A stretch of DNA of 64,000 nt from JAITVB01 sp031553805 (GCA_031553805.1 JAVBLC010000005.1:124001-188000), one strand, 5' to 3'; shown: positions 16,694-26,144, numbered from the stretch's first letter. A program made the numbers and translations. Notes: a model not told the origin generated them from the letters alone.

Positions 16694-18040
16694 ATGAGCA
16701 AAATCAGAGAGATATTTCGCAACAAATGGTTTAAATTCAGCCTGGTCACCCTCGTTTGGGTTCTGTGGTTCGTGGTGTGGACGGGCAACCTCTGGCTGCT
16801 GCTCGGCGTGCCCGTAATCTACGACATCTACATCTCGAAGTGGTTTTACCGCCGCTGGGGTTACAAGCACAAGGAACACCGCCGAAAGAGCCACGCCTAC
16901 AACAAGGCGTTCGAATGGATCGACGCCATCCTTTTCGCCGTGGTGGCCGCCACGCTGATCCGGATCTTCTTCTTTGAAAACTATATCATCCCGTCGTCGT
17001 CGATGGAAAAGACGCTGCTCATTGGCGACTACCTCTGCGTGAGCAAGGTGAAGTACGGCCCCAAAATGCCCAACACGCCGGTCTCATTCCCGCTGGTGCA
17101 CCACACGATGCCGTTCACGAAAGACACCCCGGCCTTTGTCGAGTGGATCAAATGGCCCTACCACCGGCTGAAGGGAACGGGCGAAATCGAGCGCAACGAC
17201 GTGGTGGTATTCAACTTCCCTGAAGGCGACACAGTAGCCCTCTCCGATCCGCAGGCCAGCTATTACGACCTGGTGCGTGCCTATGGCCGCGACAATGTCT
17301 GGGCGCAATCGAAAGTGGTTTACCGCCCGGTCGACAAACGCGAAAATTACGTAAAACGCCTGGTCGGGATGCCCGGCGATTCGTTGCAGGTGCTGCACCG
17401 CAACGTGCTGATCAACGGCCAGCCGCAAATCACGATCCCCGACAAGCAGTATTATTACACGGTCTGCACCAACGGCACCTCGCTCCCGAGCGAACTGTTC
17501 CTGGAACTGGGAATTGCCCGCGACGACATATCTTACAACAATCTTTCGAAAACCTACGGGGTGCCCCTGACCGACGCGATGCGTGAGCGAATCGCAGCAT
17601 TACCCAACGTGGTGGAGATTATCCCCTACGAAGGACGCGAGGCAGTGGGCGATGTTTTTCCACATAGTCCGCTTTATCCCTGGACGTCGGACAACTTCGG
17701 TCCGATCTGGATTCCGAAGAAAGGAGCGACAGTAGCGTTGACCCTCGAAACCCTACCGCTTTATGAGCGGATCATCACGACTTACGAGGGAAACAAGCTC
17801 GAAACCCTAAATGGGAAAATCATGATAAACGGCACCGAGGTTGACAGTTATACCTTTAACATGAACTATTTCTTCATGATGGGCGACAACCGCCACAACT
17901 CGGCCGACTCGCGTTTCTGGGGTTTTGTGCCCGAAGACCATGTCGTCGGCAAGGCATCGTTCATCTGGCTGTCACTCGACAAAGACAAGGGTTTTCCGAA
18001 GAACATCCGTTGGGGGCGTATGTTTCGGAGCATCGAATAA
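16694..18040 (+). CDS. lepB: Signal peptidase I
   Basis: A 448-residue inner-membrane serine protease (S26) that removes signal peptides from exported proteins. Two hydrophobic N-terminal segments (about residues 14-46) are followed by another at 76-94. The catalytic Ser103 is in IIPSSSMEKTLL and the general base Lys221 in NYVKRLVGMPGDS; the MGDNRHNSADSRFWGFV box near the C-terminus completes the active site. It is longer than the E. coli enzyme, as is usual in Bacteroidetes. An upstream in-frame ATG at 16649 would put repeat DNA into the protein, so I prefer 16694. Confidence 0.95.
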   Translation: MSKIREIFRNKWFKFSLVTLVWVLWFVVWTGNLWLLLGVPVIYDIYISKWFYRRWGYKHKEHRRKSHAYNKAFEWIDAILFAVVAATLIRIFFFENYIIPSSSMEKTLLIGDYLCVSKVKYGPKMPNTPVSFPLVHHTMPFTKDTPAFVEWIKWPYHRLKGTGEIERNDVVVFNFPEGDTVALSDPQASYYDLVRAYGRDNVWAQSKVVYRPVDKRENYVKRLVGMPGDSLQVLHRNVLINGQPQITIPDKQYYYTVCTNGTSLPSELFLELGIARDDISYNNLSKTYGVPLTDAMRERIAALPNVVEIIPYEGREAVGDVFPHSPLYPWTSDNFGPIWIPKKGATVALTLETLPLYERIITTYEGNKLETLNGKIMINGTEVDSYTFNMNYFFMMGDNRHNSADSRFWGFVPEDHVVGKASFIWLSLDKDKGFPKNIRWGRMFRSIE

Positions 18041-18043
18041 TTT

Positions 18044-18073
18044 GGAGGGGAGGCAGTGCCTCCCCCTTTTTTT
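18044..18073 (+). terminator. Terminator after lepB
   Basis: The stem GGGGAGGCA / TGCCTCCCC with a one-base loop is followed by seven T residues, directly after the lepB stop. Confidence 0.85.
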
Positions 18074-18087
18074 AAACCGTGGGTGAA

Positions 18088-19026
18088 ATGAATGCGACAG
18101 AAGAAAATAAGGCACGGGGGCGAATCATCTACCGGGTGACCTGGCTCGGCACGGCGGTCAACCTGCTGCTGACCGCGTTCAAATTATTGGCCGGGGTTAT
18201 CGGAAAAAGCTCGGCGATGGTGGCCGACGGGGTGCATTCGCTCTCCGACCTGATGACCGACGCCGTGGTGCTGATCTGCACCCGCATCTCGGTCAAGCCC
18301 AAGGACACCGACCACGACTACGGCCACGGCAAATACGAAACGCTGGCAACACTCGTCATTGGCGTCACGCTGATGGCTGTGGGCGCAGGCATTTTCTACG
18401 AGGGCGGGCAAAAGATATGGGATGCCTTTCACGGACACATCCCCGAAAGACCGGCAATGATCGCCCTGATTGCCGCACTGGTATCCATTGCGTTCAAAGA
18501 GGGGACGTACTGGACAACCGTGGCAGCCGGGAAGAAAGTCAGCAGCAAAATGCTCATAGCCAACGCCTGGCACCACCGGTCGGATTCATTTTCGTCTATC
18601 GGCACGGCGCTGGGCATCGGCGGGGCGATCTTCCTCGGCGACCGGTGGCGTATCCTTGACCCGATCGCTGCCGTGGTGGTCAGCGTGTTTATCCTGAAGG
18701 TGGCATGGAACCTGACCTTGCCGGCGGTGAAGGAATTGCTCGAATCGTCGCTTCCGAAAAAGGTGCGTGACGAAGTTTTCGAGATAATCACCAATGTGGA
18801 TGGCGTGAGCGATCCGCACAACCTGCGCACGCGCACCATCGGCAACAACTACGCGATCGAAGCCCATGTGCGCGTACCGGGCGAACTGACCGTCGACCAG
18901 GCCCACGCCCTGGCCACCTGCATCGAAACCCGGCTCAAGGAGCGATATGGCGCGGGCACCCATGTGGCGATCCATGTCGAACCGGTGAAAAAATGGCGGC
19001 CCGATGAGGGGAATCCCGATAATTAA
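18088..19026 (+). CDS. Cation diffusion facilitator (CDF) family metal exporter
   Basis: A 312-residue inner-membrane antiporter that exports divalent metals such as Zn2+, Fe2+ or Mn2+ in exchange for protons. The metal-site helices are visible as VADGVHSLSDLMTDAVVL (near residue 45) and NAWHHRSDSFSSIG (near residue 155), followed by a cytosolic ferredoxin-like C-terminal domain from about residue 210 (FEIITNVDGVSDPHNLRTR, IEAHVRVPG). The GTG at 18079 is in frame, but the ATG at 18088 is more likely. The metal cannot be decided from the sequence. It starts right after the lepB terminator. Confidence 0.9.
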   Translation: MNATEENKARGRIIYRVTWLGTAVNLLLTAFKLLAGVIGKSSAMVADGVHSLSDLMTDAVVLICTRISVKPKDTDHDYGHGKYETLATLVIGVTLMAVGAGIFYEGGQKIWDAFHGHIPERPAMIALIAALVSIAFKEGTYWTTVAAGKKVSSKMLIANAWHHRSDSFSSIGTALGIGGAIFLGDRWRILDPIAAVVVSVFILKVAWNLTLPAVKELLESSLPKKVRDEVFEIITNVDGVSDPHNLRTRTIGNNYAIEAHVRVPGELTVDQAHALATCIETRLKERYGAGTHVAIHVEPVKKWRPDEGNPDN

Positions 19027-19029
19027 TCG

Positions 19030-19037
19030 TAATTTTG
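19030..19037 (+). promoter_or_regulatory. Candidate -7 element upstream of yigZ
   Basis: TAATTTTG matches TAnnTTTG four bases after the CDF stop. No good -33 element is present at 19 bases, where the CDF coding sequence reads GAGG or similar. Confidence 0.4.
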
Positions 19038-19058
19038 TCATAATATAGTGGCAATGGG

Positions 19059-19109
19059 CGCACTCCCGGCACTCGGAAGTGCCTCCCGGTACTCGGAATT
19101 TTGACTTTG
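19059..19109 (+). repeat. Dispersed gene-end repeat, copy 4 (tandem at the yigZ start)
   Basis: A partial unit, GCACTCCCGGCACTCGGAA, is followed by a full one that opens GTGCCTCCCGGTACTCGG and closes AATTTTGACTTTG. The full unit ends two bases before the likely yigZ start codon, a TTG. Confidence 0.75.
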
Positions 19110-19111
19110 AT

Positions 19112-19723
19112 TTGGCAACGGACACTTACTATACATTGGCGGGCGATTCCGAAGGATCATTCCGGGATCTGGGAAGCAAATTTCTTTCCTATGCTTACCA
19201 CGTGGAGAGCGAGGAAGAGATTCGCGAACGGTTGGACGAACTGCGCAAAAAGTATTACGACGCCACCCACCACTGCTACGCATGGCGCCTCGGGGCACAG
19301 GGCGAACCGTGGCGGGCAGGCGACGACGGCGAACCGGCGGGCAGCGCCGGGCGGCCGATCCTGGGCCAACTGCTGTCGCAAGGGTTGACTTATGTGCTGG
19401 TGGTCGTGGTGCGCTATTTCGGCGGGACCAAGCTCGGGGTGCCGGGCCTGATCCAGGCTTACCGCGAAGCGACGGCCGACGCCATTGCAAACGGCCAGAC
19501 CGTGGAACGTACCGAAGACGCTTATTACGAGGTGACATTCCCCTACCTGGCGATGAACGACGTGATGAAGGCTATCAAGGAGTACGCTCCGACGCTGTCT
19601 GACCAAGTTTTTGATAATCTGTGCCGGATTACGCTTTCGATCCGGCGCGACTCCGAAGCGCCTTTCGTCGGAAAGCTTTCAAAAATAGAGGGCGCTGACG
19701 TTAAGTTTCTGTACCACCGGTAA
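19112..19723 (+). CDS. yigZ: YigZ/IMPACT family protein
   Basis: A protein of about 203 residues in the UPF0029/IMPACT family, of uncertain molecular role (linked to translation control in eukaryotes). The family signature VVVVRYFGGTKLGVPGL lies near residue 105, and the EPWRAGDDGEPAGSAG loop near residue 75, so the fold is complete. Related Bacteroidales proteins start with a residue or two before DTYxT, which fits a TTG at 19112 (MATDTYYT). An upstream GTG at 19079 is also in frame but lies in the dispersed repeat. There is no ATG at the expected place, which suggests the repeat has replaced the original 5' end. Confidence 0.85.
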   Translation: MATDTYYTLAGDSEGSFRDLGSKFLSYAYHVESEEEIRERLDELRKKYYDATHHCYAWRLGAQGEPWRAGDDGEPAGSAGRPILGQLLSQGLTYVLVVVVRYFGGTKLGVPGLIQAYREATADAIANGQTVERTEDAYYEVTFPYLAMNDVMKAIKEYAPTLSDQVFDNLCRITLSIRRDSEAPFVGKLSKIEGADVKFLYHR

Positions 19724-19734
19724 TATCGAAAAAT

Positions 19735-20643
19735 ATGAAAAAAAATCTGGTGTCGATCAACGATTTTTCGAAAGAGGAAATTCTCCATATTCTGGAGTTG
19801 GCCGAAGAGTTCGAAAAAAATCCCAACCAGCGCATTCTGCTGGGGCGGGTGGTCGCAAGCCTCTTTTTCGAACCGTCGACCCGCACGCGGTTGAGTTTCG
19901 AAAGCGCCATCAACCGCCTGGGCGGGCGCGTGATCGGTTTTTCGGACACAGCCAATACGAGCGTTTCTAAGGGCGAAACTTTTCACGACACGATCCGCAC
20001 GATCTCAAACTACAGCGACCTGATCGTGATGCGCCATTCGATCGAGGGGGCGGCACGCTACGCGAGTGAAATCTCGCCTGTGCCGGTGGTCAACGCCGGC
20101 GACGGCGCCAACCAGCACCCCAGCCAGACGCTCCTCGACCTCTACTCGATCCAGAAAACGCAGGGCACCTTGGACGGTATCCACATCATGATGATCGGCG
20201 ACCTGAAATACGGCCGCACGGTCCACTCGCTGCTCGAAGCCCTCTCCCACTTCAAAACCCGGTTCACCTTCGTAGCGCCCAAAGAGTTGGAAATGCCCGC
20301 CGAATACAAGCAACACCTCGACGCCAAGGGCATCGCCTACACCGAAACCGACCGCCTGGACCAATACATCAACGACGTGGACATCATCTATATGACCCGC
20401 GTGCAACGCGAGCGTTTTCTGGATTTAATGGAATATGAGAAAGTCAAGAATGCGTATATCCTGAAAAACGCCATGCTTTCGGCTACGAAAGACAATATGC
20501 GCATCCTGCACCCCCTGCCCCGGGTCAACGAGATCGACACCGACGTCGACACCAATCCCAAGGCTTACTATTTCAACCAAACCGAAAACGGGGTCTACGT
20601 CCGAATGGCCATCATCAGTTATTTACTCGGGGTCAAAAAATAA
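19735..20643 (+). CDS. pyrB: Aspartate carbamoyltransferase, catalytic chain
   Basis: A 302-residue enzyme that joins carbamoyl phosphate and aspartate in the first committed step of pyrimidine synthesis. The carbamoyl-phosphate loop is FFEPSTRTRLSFESA (residues 44-58, STRT at 48-51), with further conserved blocks NAGDGANQHPSQTLLDL, the DVIYMTRVQRER-like segment and HPLPRVNEID near the C-terminus. It precedes pyrI by five bases, so the two chains are made together, as in the E. coli class of holoenzyme that is regulated by ATP and CTP. Confidence 0.97.
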   Translation: MKKNLVSINDFSKEEILHILELAEEFEKNPNQRILLGRVVASLFFEPSTRTRLSFESAINRLGGRVIGFSDTANTSVSKGETFHDTIRTISNYSDLIVMRHSIEGAARYASEISPVPVVNAGDGANQHPSQTLLDLYSIQKTQGTLDGIHIMMIGDLKYGRTVHSLLEALSHFKTRFTFVAPKELEMPAEYKQHLDAKGIAYTETDRLDQYINDVDIIYMTRVQRERFLDLMEYEKVKNAYILKNAMLSATKDNMRILHPLPRVNEIDTDVDTNPKAYYFNQTENGVYVRMAIISYLLGVKK

Positions 20644-20648
20644 AGATT

Positions 20649-21110
20649 ATGGGAAAACAAATGAACGTCAGGGCCATAGAAAACGGCACGGTGATCGACC
20701 ATATTCCGGCTGACTGCCTGTTCAAGATCATCAACATCCTCGACCTCGAGCACGAAACCCACCAGATCCTCTTTGGCACCAACCTCGAGAGCAAACGGAT
20801 GGGCTCCAAAGCGATCATCAAGATCACCGACCGCTACTGCGCCGACGACGAAATCAACCGCATCTCGCTCGTCGCCCCGATGATCTGTGTCAACACGATC
20901 AAAAATTTCCAGGTCGTCGAGAAACGCCAGGTCGAAGTCCCGACCCAGGTCGAAGGCTTTGTGAGGTGCGGCAACCCCCGTTGCATCACCAACCACGAAA
21001 AGATCAAGACCCGTTTCCAGGTGCAGCGCGATGAAGCGGGCGAACTGAAACTTCGTTGCGCCTATTGCGAGAAGAGCACCTTGCAGCGCGAAATGGTGAT
21101 TATCAAGTAA
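20649..21110 (+). CDS. pyrI: Aspartate carbamoyltransferase, regulatory chain
   Basis: A 153-residue regulatory chain that binds the nucleotide effectors and links catalytic trimers into the dodecamer. The allosteric domain fills residues 1-100. The zinc domain keeps four cysteines, Cys107, Cys112, Cys137 and Cys140, in the CX4C and CX2C spacing of the E. coli protein. The N-terminal NVRAIENGTVIDHIPA block is also typical. The conserved pairing with pyrB indicates feedback-controlled enzyme. Confidence 0.97.
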   Translation: MGKQMNVRAIENGTVIDHIPADCLFKIINILDLEHETHQILFGTNLESKRMGSKAIIKITDRYCADDEINRISLVAPMICVNTIKNFQVVEKRQVEVPTQVEGFVRCGNPRCITNHEKIKTRFQVQRDEAGELKLRCAYCEKSTLQREMVIIK

Positions 21111-21139
21111 TTTTTCGTAACAAACTGCGTTATAGAGAT

Positions 21140-22315
21140 ATGAGAAAATTATTGGTTTTGGGGGGGATGGTCTGTTTCGCCGTTGTGGTGGGATCCGCTT
21201 CCTGTTGCAAAAAGCCCCCGCCGGAACCGCCCGTCAACACGCCCAAAGACCGTACCCTGCTGGTCTATATGGCAGGCGACGACAACGGTTTGGCCGCTGA
21301 AACCGAAGCCAAGATCAACGCCATCGCCCAGGGCTGGAGTCCCTCTTATAACGCCAATCTGCTCATTTACCAGGACGCCGGCACGCCCCGCCTGTTGCAG
21401 ATCAAGACCGAAGGCAACCAAACCGTTATCAAAACGATCAAGCAATTTACGGGCGAAAATTCGGCCTCGCCCACCGTTTTCAACCGGGTGATTACCGACG
21501 TCCTGACCAGCAACGACTATAAGGCCAACCGTTACGGGATGCTGATCTTCTCGCACGCCACCGGTTGGTTGCCGGGCCTTTCCTATGACGATCCGACGGC
21601 AACGCCTGTCAAATCGGTGCTGCGCGACGGTGCCCAGGCCATGGAGCTGGCCGACTTCGCGGCGGCTATCCCTGATAAAAAATTCGATTTTATCGCTTTC
21701 GAGACCTGCCTGATCGGCGGCATAGAAGTGGCTTATGAACTACGGAACAAGGCCGATTACCTGGTCGTTTCGCCGGCGGAAATCATTACGTCGGTGACTT
21801 CGCGAGGCTTTACGCCCTGCTACCCCCGGATGATCGGCCACTTGCTGCAGCAAACGGCCGACCTCGAAGCCTTTTCGATGGAATATTTTAACCATGTGAT
21901 GCAATTCACAGACTACCGGAAAACGGGAACCATCTGCGTGGTAAAGACCTCGGAAATCGAAGCCCTGACCACCATCACCCGCCAGATCGTCGCCAACGGT
22001 GTGACGGTCACTTATGCGGGCGACATCCAGCATTTCGATTCGGCGCTGGGTGGCCGCAATCCTGATTGGCGCCTGTTTTTCGATTTCGGTTCGTGGGTGC
22101 GCCTGCAGTCCACGGCGTCGCAATACGACGCTTTCGAGGCGCAGATGGCCCGCACCCTGCCGCTCCGCAAGACGACCGACTGGTTTCTGCCCGGTCATTC
22201 CTTTGGGTTTCCGATCGACGAATTCAGCGGCCTGACCACCTACATCGAACAACCCGAATACCCCTATCTCAACGAGGAATACCAAAAACTCTCCTGGTAC
22301 CGGGCGATCCATTGA
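21140..22315 (+). CDS. Clostripain-family (C11) cysteine peptidase lipoprotein
   Basis: A 391-residue lipoprotein (Cys22 in GSASCCK) with the C11 fold of clostripain and Bacteroides PmC11/fragipain. The catalytic dyad is His139 in IFSHATGW and Cys190 in AFETCLIGG. The early TLLVYMAGDDNGLA strand is a family hallmark. Such peptidases prefer Arg or Lys at P1 and often activate themselves. The position of the lipobox suggests attachment to the outer membrane or the cell surface. Thirty bases separate it from pyrI, but the function is unrelated. Upstream in-frame starts would overlap pyrI and lack a signal peptide. Confidence 0.9.
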   Translation: MRKLLVLGGMVCFAVVVGSASCCKKPPPEPPVNTPKDRTLLVYMAGDDNGLAAETEAKINAIAQGWSPSYNANLLIYQDAGTPRLLQIKTEGNQTVIKTIKQFTGENSASPTVFNRVITDVLTSNDYKANRYGMLIFSHATGWLPGLSYDDPTATPVKSVLRDGAQAMELADFAAAIPDKKFDFIAFETCLIGGIEVAYELRNKADYLVVSPAEIITSVTSRGFTPCYPRMIGHLLQQTADLEAFSMEYFNHVMQFTDYRKTGTICVVKTSEIEALTTITRQIVANGVTVTYAGDIQHFDSALGGRNPDWRLFFDFGSWVRLQSTASQYDAFEAQMARTLPLRKTTDWFLPGHSFGFPIDEFSGLTTYIEQPEYPYLNEEYQKLSWYRAIH

Positions 22316-22350
22316 TCTTGCGGCAACCGTAAAGTCTCTCTTAACTATTA

Positions 22351-22390
22351 AGACAGTCCATTCTTTTGAAAAGAATGGACTGTCTTTTTT
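22351..22390 (+). terminator. Terminator after the C11 peptidase
   Basis: A very strong hairpin, AGACAGTCCATTCTTTT paired with AAAAGAATGGACTGTCT, is followed by T residues. Confidence 0.92.
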
Positions 22391-22518
22391 AATAAAATCT
22401 TTCGCATCACTTTTACAGAGATACAAAAGCCACCGCGCCGACGAAAGAAATCCCCTTGGTGGGCACACACTTAATAAAAAAATAGCTACCTTGTACCCCC
22501 TATCAATTTCATTGACGT

Positions 22519-24657
22519 ATGCGATATATTCTTACCGTGGTCTTACTTGCATTTTTATCAGCCCCGGCCGAGGCCGACGCCCGTTTCACATACAGCGAAA
22601 TGAGCCGGCTTTTTGCCCAACGAACTGTGGGCGGAGTCCGCTCGATGAACGACGGACAACATTTTTCGACCCTGGGCCTGAACCAAATCTCTCAATTCAG
22701 TTACAAAACCGGCGAAGCAACCAACGTGATCTTCGACGGCGAAACGATTGCCCCGGCCCTTCGGATCACCGACTACCAATTCAGCGCCGACGAACAAAAA
22801 ATCCTGCTGGTGACCGATCCGCAACCGATCTACCGCCACTCGTATACCGCCGACCATTACATCTACTCGATTGCAGATAAATCGCTAAAACGGCTTTCCG
22901 AGGGAGGGCAGCAACAGGTGGCCTCCTTCTCTCCCGACGGGACGATGTGCGCTTTCGTGCGCGACAATAACCTTTTTGTGAAAGATCTGGGTGCGGACAC
23001 CGAACGCCAGATCACTTCCGACGGAAAGTTCAACCACATCATCAACGGCATCCCCGACTGGGTCTACGAAGAAGAGTTCGGTTTCAACCAAGCCTACGCA
23101 TGGTCGCCCGACTCGCGGACGATCGCTTTTTACCGCTTCGATGAAAGTCGGGTGAAGCAATACCTGATGAACCGTTTCGACGGACAACTCTACCCGACGG
23201 TCTACGCATTCAAATACCCCAAGGCGGGCGAAGAAAACGCCGTGGTGACGATCCACGCCTATGATCTTGCCTCGGGCCGCACGCAGGCCATTGACACCGG
23301 CGCCGAAACCGACCAATACATCCCCCGCATCAGTTGGACGCCCGACAACCGCCTGGTGACGTTGCGCGTCAACCGCCTGCAAAACCATTTCGAGATGTTG
23401 CTGGCCGACCGGGCGACCGGGATTTCGCGAGTGGCCTACGACGAAAAAAATCCACGCTACGTCGAACGCATCGACGACGAAACGATCACCTTCATCGACG
23501 CCGACCGCTACCTCGTCAAAGGCGAACGCGACGGCTTTATGCACGTCTACCTCTACAGCCTCTCGAAAGGCCTTTTGAATCAAGTCACCAAAGGCCCATG
23601 GGAAGTGACGCAGCTGCTCGGCGCCGATGCAAAGAAAGGCCTGGTATACTATCTCTCGAGCGAAACCTCGCCCCTGCGCCGCAACTTGTTCAGTATTAAG
23701 CTGGACGGTAGCGGCAAAAAACGCCTCACGACGGGCGAAGGCACATACCGCATCGAATTCAGCCGCAATTTTCAGTACTATATCTCTTATTTCTCGAACA
23801 CGACTACCCCCAACACCGTCACCCTCCACCAGGCCGACGGCAAACAACTGCGGGTGCTCGAAGACAACGCCCGGCTCAAGGAACGCATCGCCGAATACAA
23901 CGTTCCGGTAAAGGAATTCTTCACCTTTACTACATCGGAAGGCATTGAACTCTACGGCTATATCGTAAAACCTGCAGATTTTGACCCCTCTAAAAAATAT
24001 CCGTTGCTGATGACCCAATACAGCGGCCCGGGTTCACAAACCGTCGCCGACAAATGGACGATGGGTTGGGAAGACGCGCTGGTGCAAGAGGGCTACATCG
24101 TGGGCTGCGTCGACGGTCGCGGCACTGGTTTCCGCGGCGAGGATTTTAAGAAGTGTACCTACAAACGGCTCGGGCATTACGAATTGCTCGACCAGGTCGA
24201 AGCCGCCCGTTATTTTTCGAAATTAGCTTACGTCGATCCCACGCGCATCGGCATTTACGGCTGGAGCTACGGCGGCTTTATGGCGCTCAACTGCATCCTC
24301 AAGGGCGAAGGCGCCTTCAAGATGGCCATCGCCATTGCCCCGGTCACCAACTGGCGCTATTACGACACGATCTACACCGAGATCTATAACGGTTTGCCCG
24401 ACGAAAACCCATCGGGCTACGACGACAATTCACCGATTTTCTTCGCCGACCGCCTCGAAGGCAAACTGCTGATCGCCCACAGTACGGGCGACGACAACGT
24501 TCACGTACAGAATACGATGGAGATGGTCAATCGCTTTGTCCAGGCCGGCAAACCCTACGAAATGTACCTCTACCCCGACAAGAACCACAGCATGGCTCCC
24601 GGCGGGCGCGACCACCTGATGCTCCGTTGTATCGAATTCGTTCATCGAAACCTGTAG
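22519..24657 (+). CDS. Dipeptidyl peptidase IV (S9B)
   Basis: A 712-residue exported serine peptidase that removes Xaa-Pro and Xaa-Ala dipeptides from peptide N-termini. A signal peptide (to about PAEADA) is followed by an eight-bladed propeller (about residues 30-470) and an alpha/beta-hydrolase domain. The catalytic triad is Ser583 in GWSYGGF, Asp658 in GDDNVH and His690 in KNHSM. The propeller glutamate pair EEEFGF near residue 178, which holds the substrate N-terminus, is present. With the C11 and C1 peptidases of this window it fits a peptide-using bacterium. A near-promoter (TACCTTG) lies 25 bases upstream. Confidence 0.96.
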   Translation: MRYILTVVLLAFLSAPAEADARFTYSEMSRLFAQRTVGGVRSMNDGQHFSTLGLNQISQFSYKTGEATNVIFDGETIAPALRITDYQFSADEQKILLVTDPQPIYRHSYTADHYIYSIADKSLKRLSEGGQQQVASFSPDGTMCAFVRDNNLFVKDLGADTERQITSDGKFNHIINGIPDWVYEEEFGFNQAYAWSPDSRTIAFYRFDESRVKQYLMNRFDGQLYPTVYAFKYPKAGEENAVVTIHAYDLASGRTQAIDTGAETDQYIPRISWTPDNRLVTLRVNRLQNHFEMLLADRATGISRVAYDEKNPRYVERIDDETITFIDADRYLVKGERDGFMHVYLYSLSKGLLNQVTKGPWEVTQLLGADAKKGLVYYLSSETSPLRRNLFSIKLDGSGKKRLTTGEGTYRIEFSRNFQYYISYFSNTTTPNTVTLHQADGKQLRVLEDNARLKERIAEYNVPVKEFFTFTTSEGIELYGYIVKPADFDPSKKYPLLMTQYSGPGSQTVADKWTMGWEDALVQEGYIVGCVDGRGTGFRGEDFKKCTYKRLGHYELLDQVEAARYFSKLAYVDPTRIGIYGWSYGGFMALNCILKGEGAFKMAIAIAPVTNWRYYDTIYTEIYNGLPDENPSGYDDNSPIFFADRLEGKLLIAHSTGDDNVHVQNTMEMVNRFVQAGKPYEMYLYPDKNHSMAPGGRDHLMLRCIEFVHRNL

Positions 24658-24690
24658 GAAGCCTGCTCCAAACCATCATCCCCAGACGCT

Positions 24691-25668
24691 ATGAATCGCA
24701 TAAAACTTTTTCTGCTGTTATCGCCCCTGCTCTTGTCCGGATGCGGCAAGCAGGGCGGATACGACCTGACCGAAATCAAATCGCCGGTTATTCTCCGCGG
24801 CGACTCGCTCACGGCCTACCGCGACCCGGCGGTGCTTTTCCATAACAACCGGTTTTACCTCTTCTTCACGATCGTCAAGATCGAAGGCGACAGCATTTTC
24901 AACTACACCGCCCAGTCGGAAAGCGACGATCTGGTGCATTGGAGCGAGCCGAACATCATCACCCCGCGATCGCAACAGACCAATTTTTCGAGTCCCGGCA
25001 ACGTGGTGCGCTTCGGCGACGAGTGGGTGATGTGCCTGCAAACCTATCCGCGGCCGGACTACACGGTCGACCAGATCCCGCGTTACGGCAACTCGGGCGC
25101 CCGCCTCTACACAATGCGAAGCAAGGACCTCGTACACTGGAGCGAACCGAGGTTACTTAAAGTAAAAGGAGCGGTTTCAGAAAAAGATATGGGCCGAATG
25201 ATCGACCCCTATCTGGTACAGGATAAGGACGACCCGACTAAGTGGTGGTGCTTCTTCAAACAGAACGGAATCAGCATGTCCTACTCCTATGACCTTGAGA
25301 ACTGGACCTATGCCGGCAGCACGCCCGGCGGAGAAAACGTCTGTGTGGTGGTTGAGAACAACGAGTATATCCTCTTTCACTCGCCCCCCAACGGCATCTA
25401 TATCCGCAAATCGCGCAACCTGCAAAGCTGGGCCGACTGGGGCACTCCGATCTACCTCGGCCAGGAAGAATGGCCCTGGGCACGCGGACGCCTCACCGCC
25501 GGCATGGTACTCAACCTCGATACCGTACCGGGAATCAACGCCCACCTGATGTTCTTCCAGGCCTCGGGCCCGCTGACCGAACACGAGGGCGATTTCGACC
25601 GCAACTGCTCGATCGGCATCGCCTGGAGCAAAAACCTGATCAACTGGCAATATCCGTCAGACAAATAA
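24691..25668 (+). CDS. GH43-like propeller lipoprotein
   Basis: A 325-residue lipoprotein (Cys18 in LLLSGCG) with a five-bladed propeller of the GH43/GH32/GH117 type. YRDPAVLFHNNRFYLFFT near residue 43 gives the likely catalytic base Asp, and repeats such as SDDLVHWSEP and SKDLVHWSEP mark blade ends. A late GNxxS-type strand, CSIGIAWSKNLINW, closes the fold. The acid Glu is not obvious to me, so it may be an enzyme of an uncharacterised subfamily or a binding protein. It lies between DPP IV and rlmH and is not part of a clear glycan locus; a start 2 bases after a gap of 33 suggests loose linkage with DPP IV. Confidence 0.7.
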   Translation: MNRIKLFLLLSPLLLSGCGKQGGYDLTEIKSPVILRGDSLTAYRDPAVLFHNNRFYLFFTIVKIEGDSIFNYTAQSESDDLVHWSEPNIITPRSQQTNFSSPGNVVRFGDEWVMCLQTYPRPDYTVDQIPRYGNSGARLYTMRSKDLVHWSEPRLLKVKGAVSEKDMGRMIDPYLVQDKDDPTKWWCFFKQNGISMSYSYDLENWTYAGSTPGGENVCVVVENNEYILFHSPPNGIYIRKSRNLQSWADWGTPIYLGQEEWPWARGRLTAGMVLNLDTVPGINAHLMFFQASGPLTEHEGDFDRNCSIGIAWSKNLINWQYPSDK

Positions 25669-25670
25669 CG

Positions 25671-26144
25671 ATGCAGATCACCCTGTTGCAAGTCGGCAAA
25701 ACCGACACCCCCTACATCCGCGAGGCAGTCGAGGTCTATTTCAAACGGATCAATCACTATCTCAAGTTCGACATCGTGACCCTCCCCGACCCCAAGAACG
25801 TGGCCAAACTGACGTTCGAACAGCGGAAGGCGAAGGAGGGGGAAGTGATCCTCGCCCAGGTCGACGAAGGTGACTATGTGGTACTGCTCGATGAAAACGG
25901 GCGCGAACTCGGGTCGGTCGATTTTTCGGTATGGCTGCAAAAGCGAATGAATTCGGGCGGCAAGCGGATCTGCTTCGTCATCGGCGGCCCTTATGGTTTT
26001 TCAAAGGCGGTCTATGCCCGCGCCAACGAACGGATCTCGCTCTCGAAAATGACCTTTTCGCACCAGATGGTGCGGATGATCTTTTGCGAGCAACTCTACC
26101 GCGCTTTCACGATTATCAACAACGAACTCTACCACCACATTTAA
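25671..26144 (+). CDS. rlmH: 23S rRNA (pseudouridine1915-N3)-methyltransferase RlmH
   Basis: A 157-residue SPOUT methyltransferase that methylates pseudouridine 1915 in helix 69 of 23S rRNA. The knotted SAM site is formed by FVIGGPYGFS (GGPYG at residues 105-109), with ISLSKMTFSHQMVRMIFCEQLYRA just after it and the family ending NELYHH. The open frame continues upstream in the lipoprotein gene, but the ATG at 25671 starts with the usual MQITLLQVGKT. It lies two bases after the lipoprotein stop, so they are cotranscribed. Confidence 0.96.
   Translation: MQITLLQVGKTDTPYIREAVEVYFKRINHYLKFDIVTLPDPKNVAKLTFEQRKAKEGEVILAQVDEGDYVVLLDENGRELGSVDFSVWLQKRMNSGGKRICFVIGGPYGFSKAVYARANERISLSKMTFSHQMVRMIFCEQLYRAFTIINNELYHHI

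Noticed and set aside
24691..25668. Belonging of this GH43-like lipoprotein to a second glycan locus
   Set aside because: Neighbours are DPP IV and rlmH. No transporter, regulator or other glycosidase is close by.
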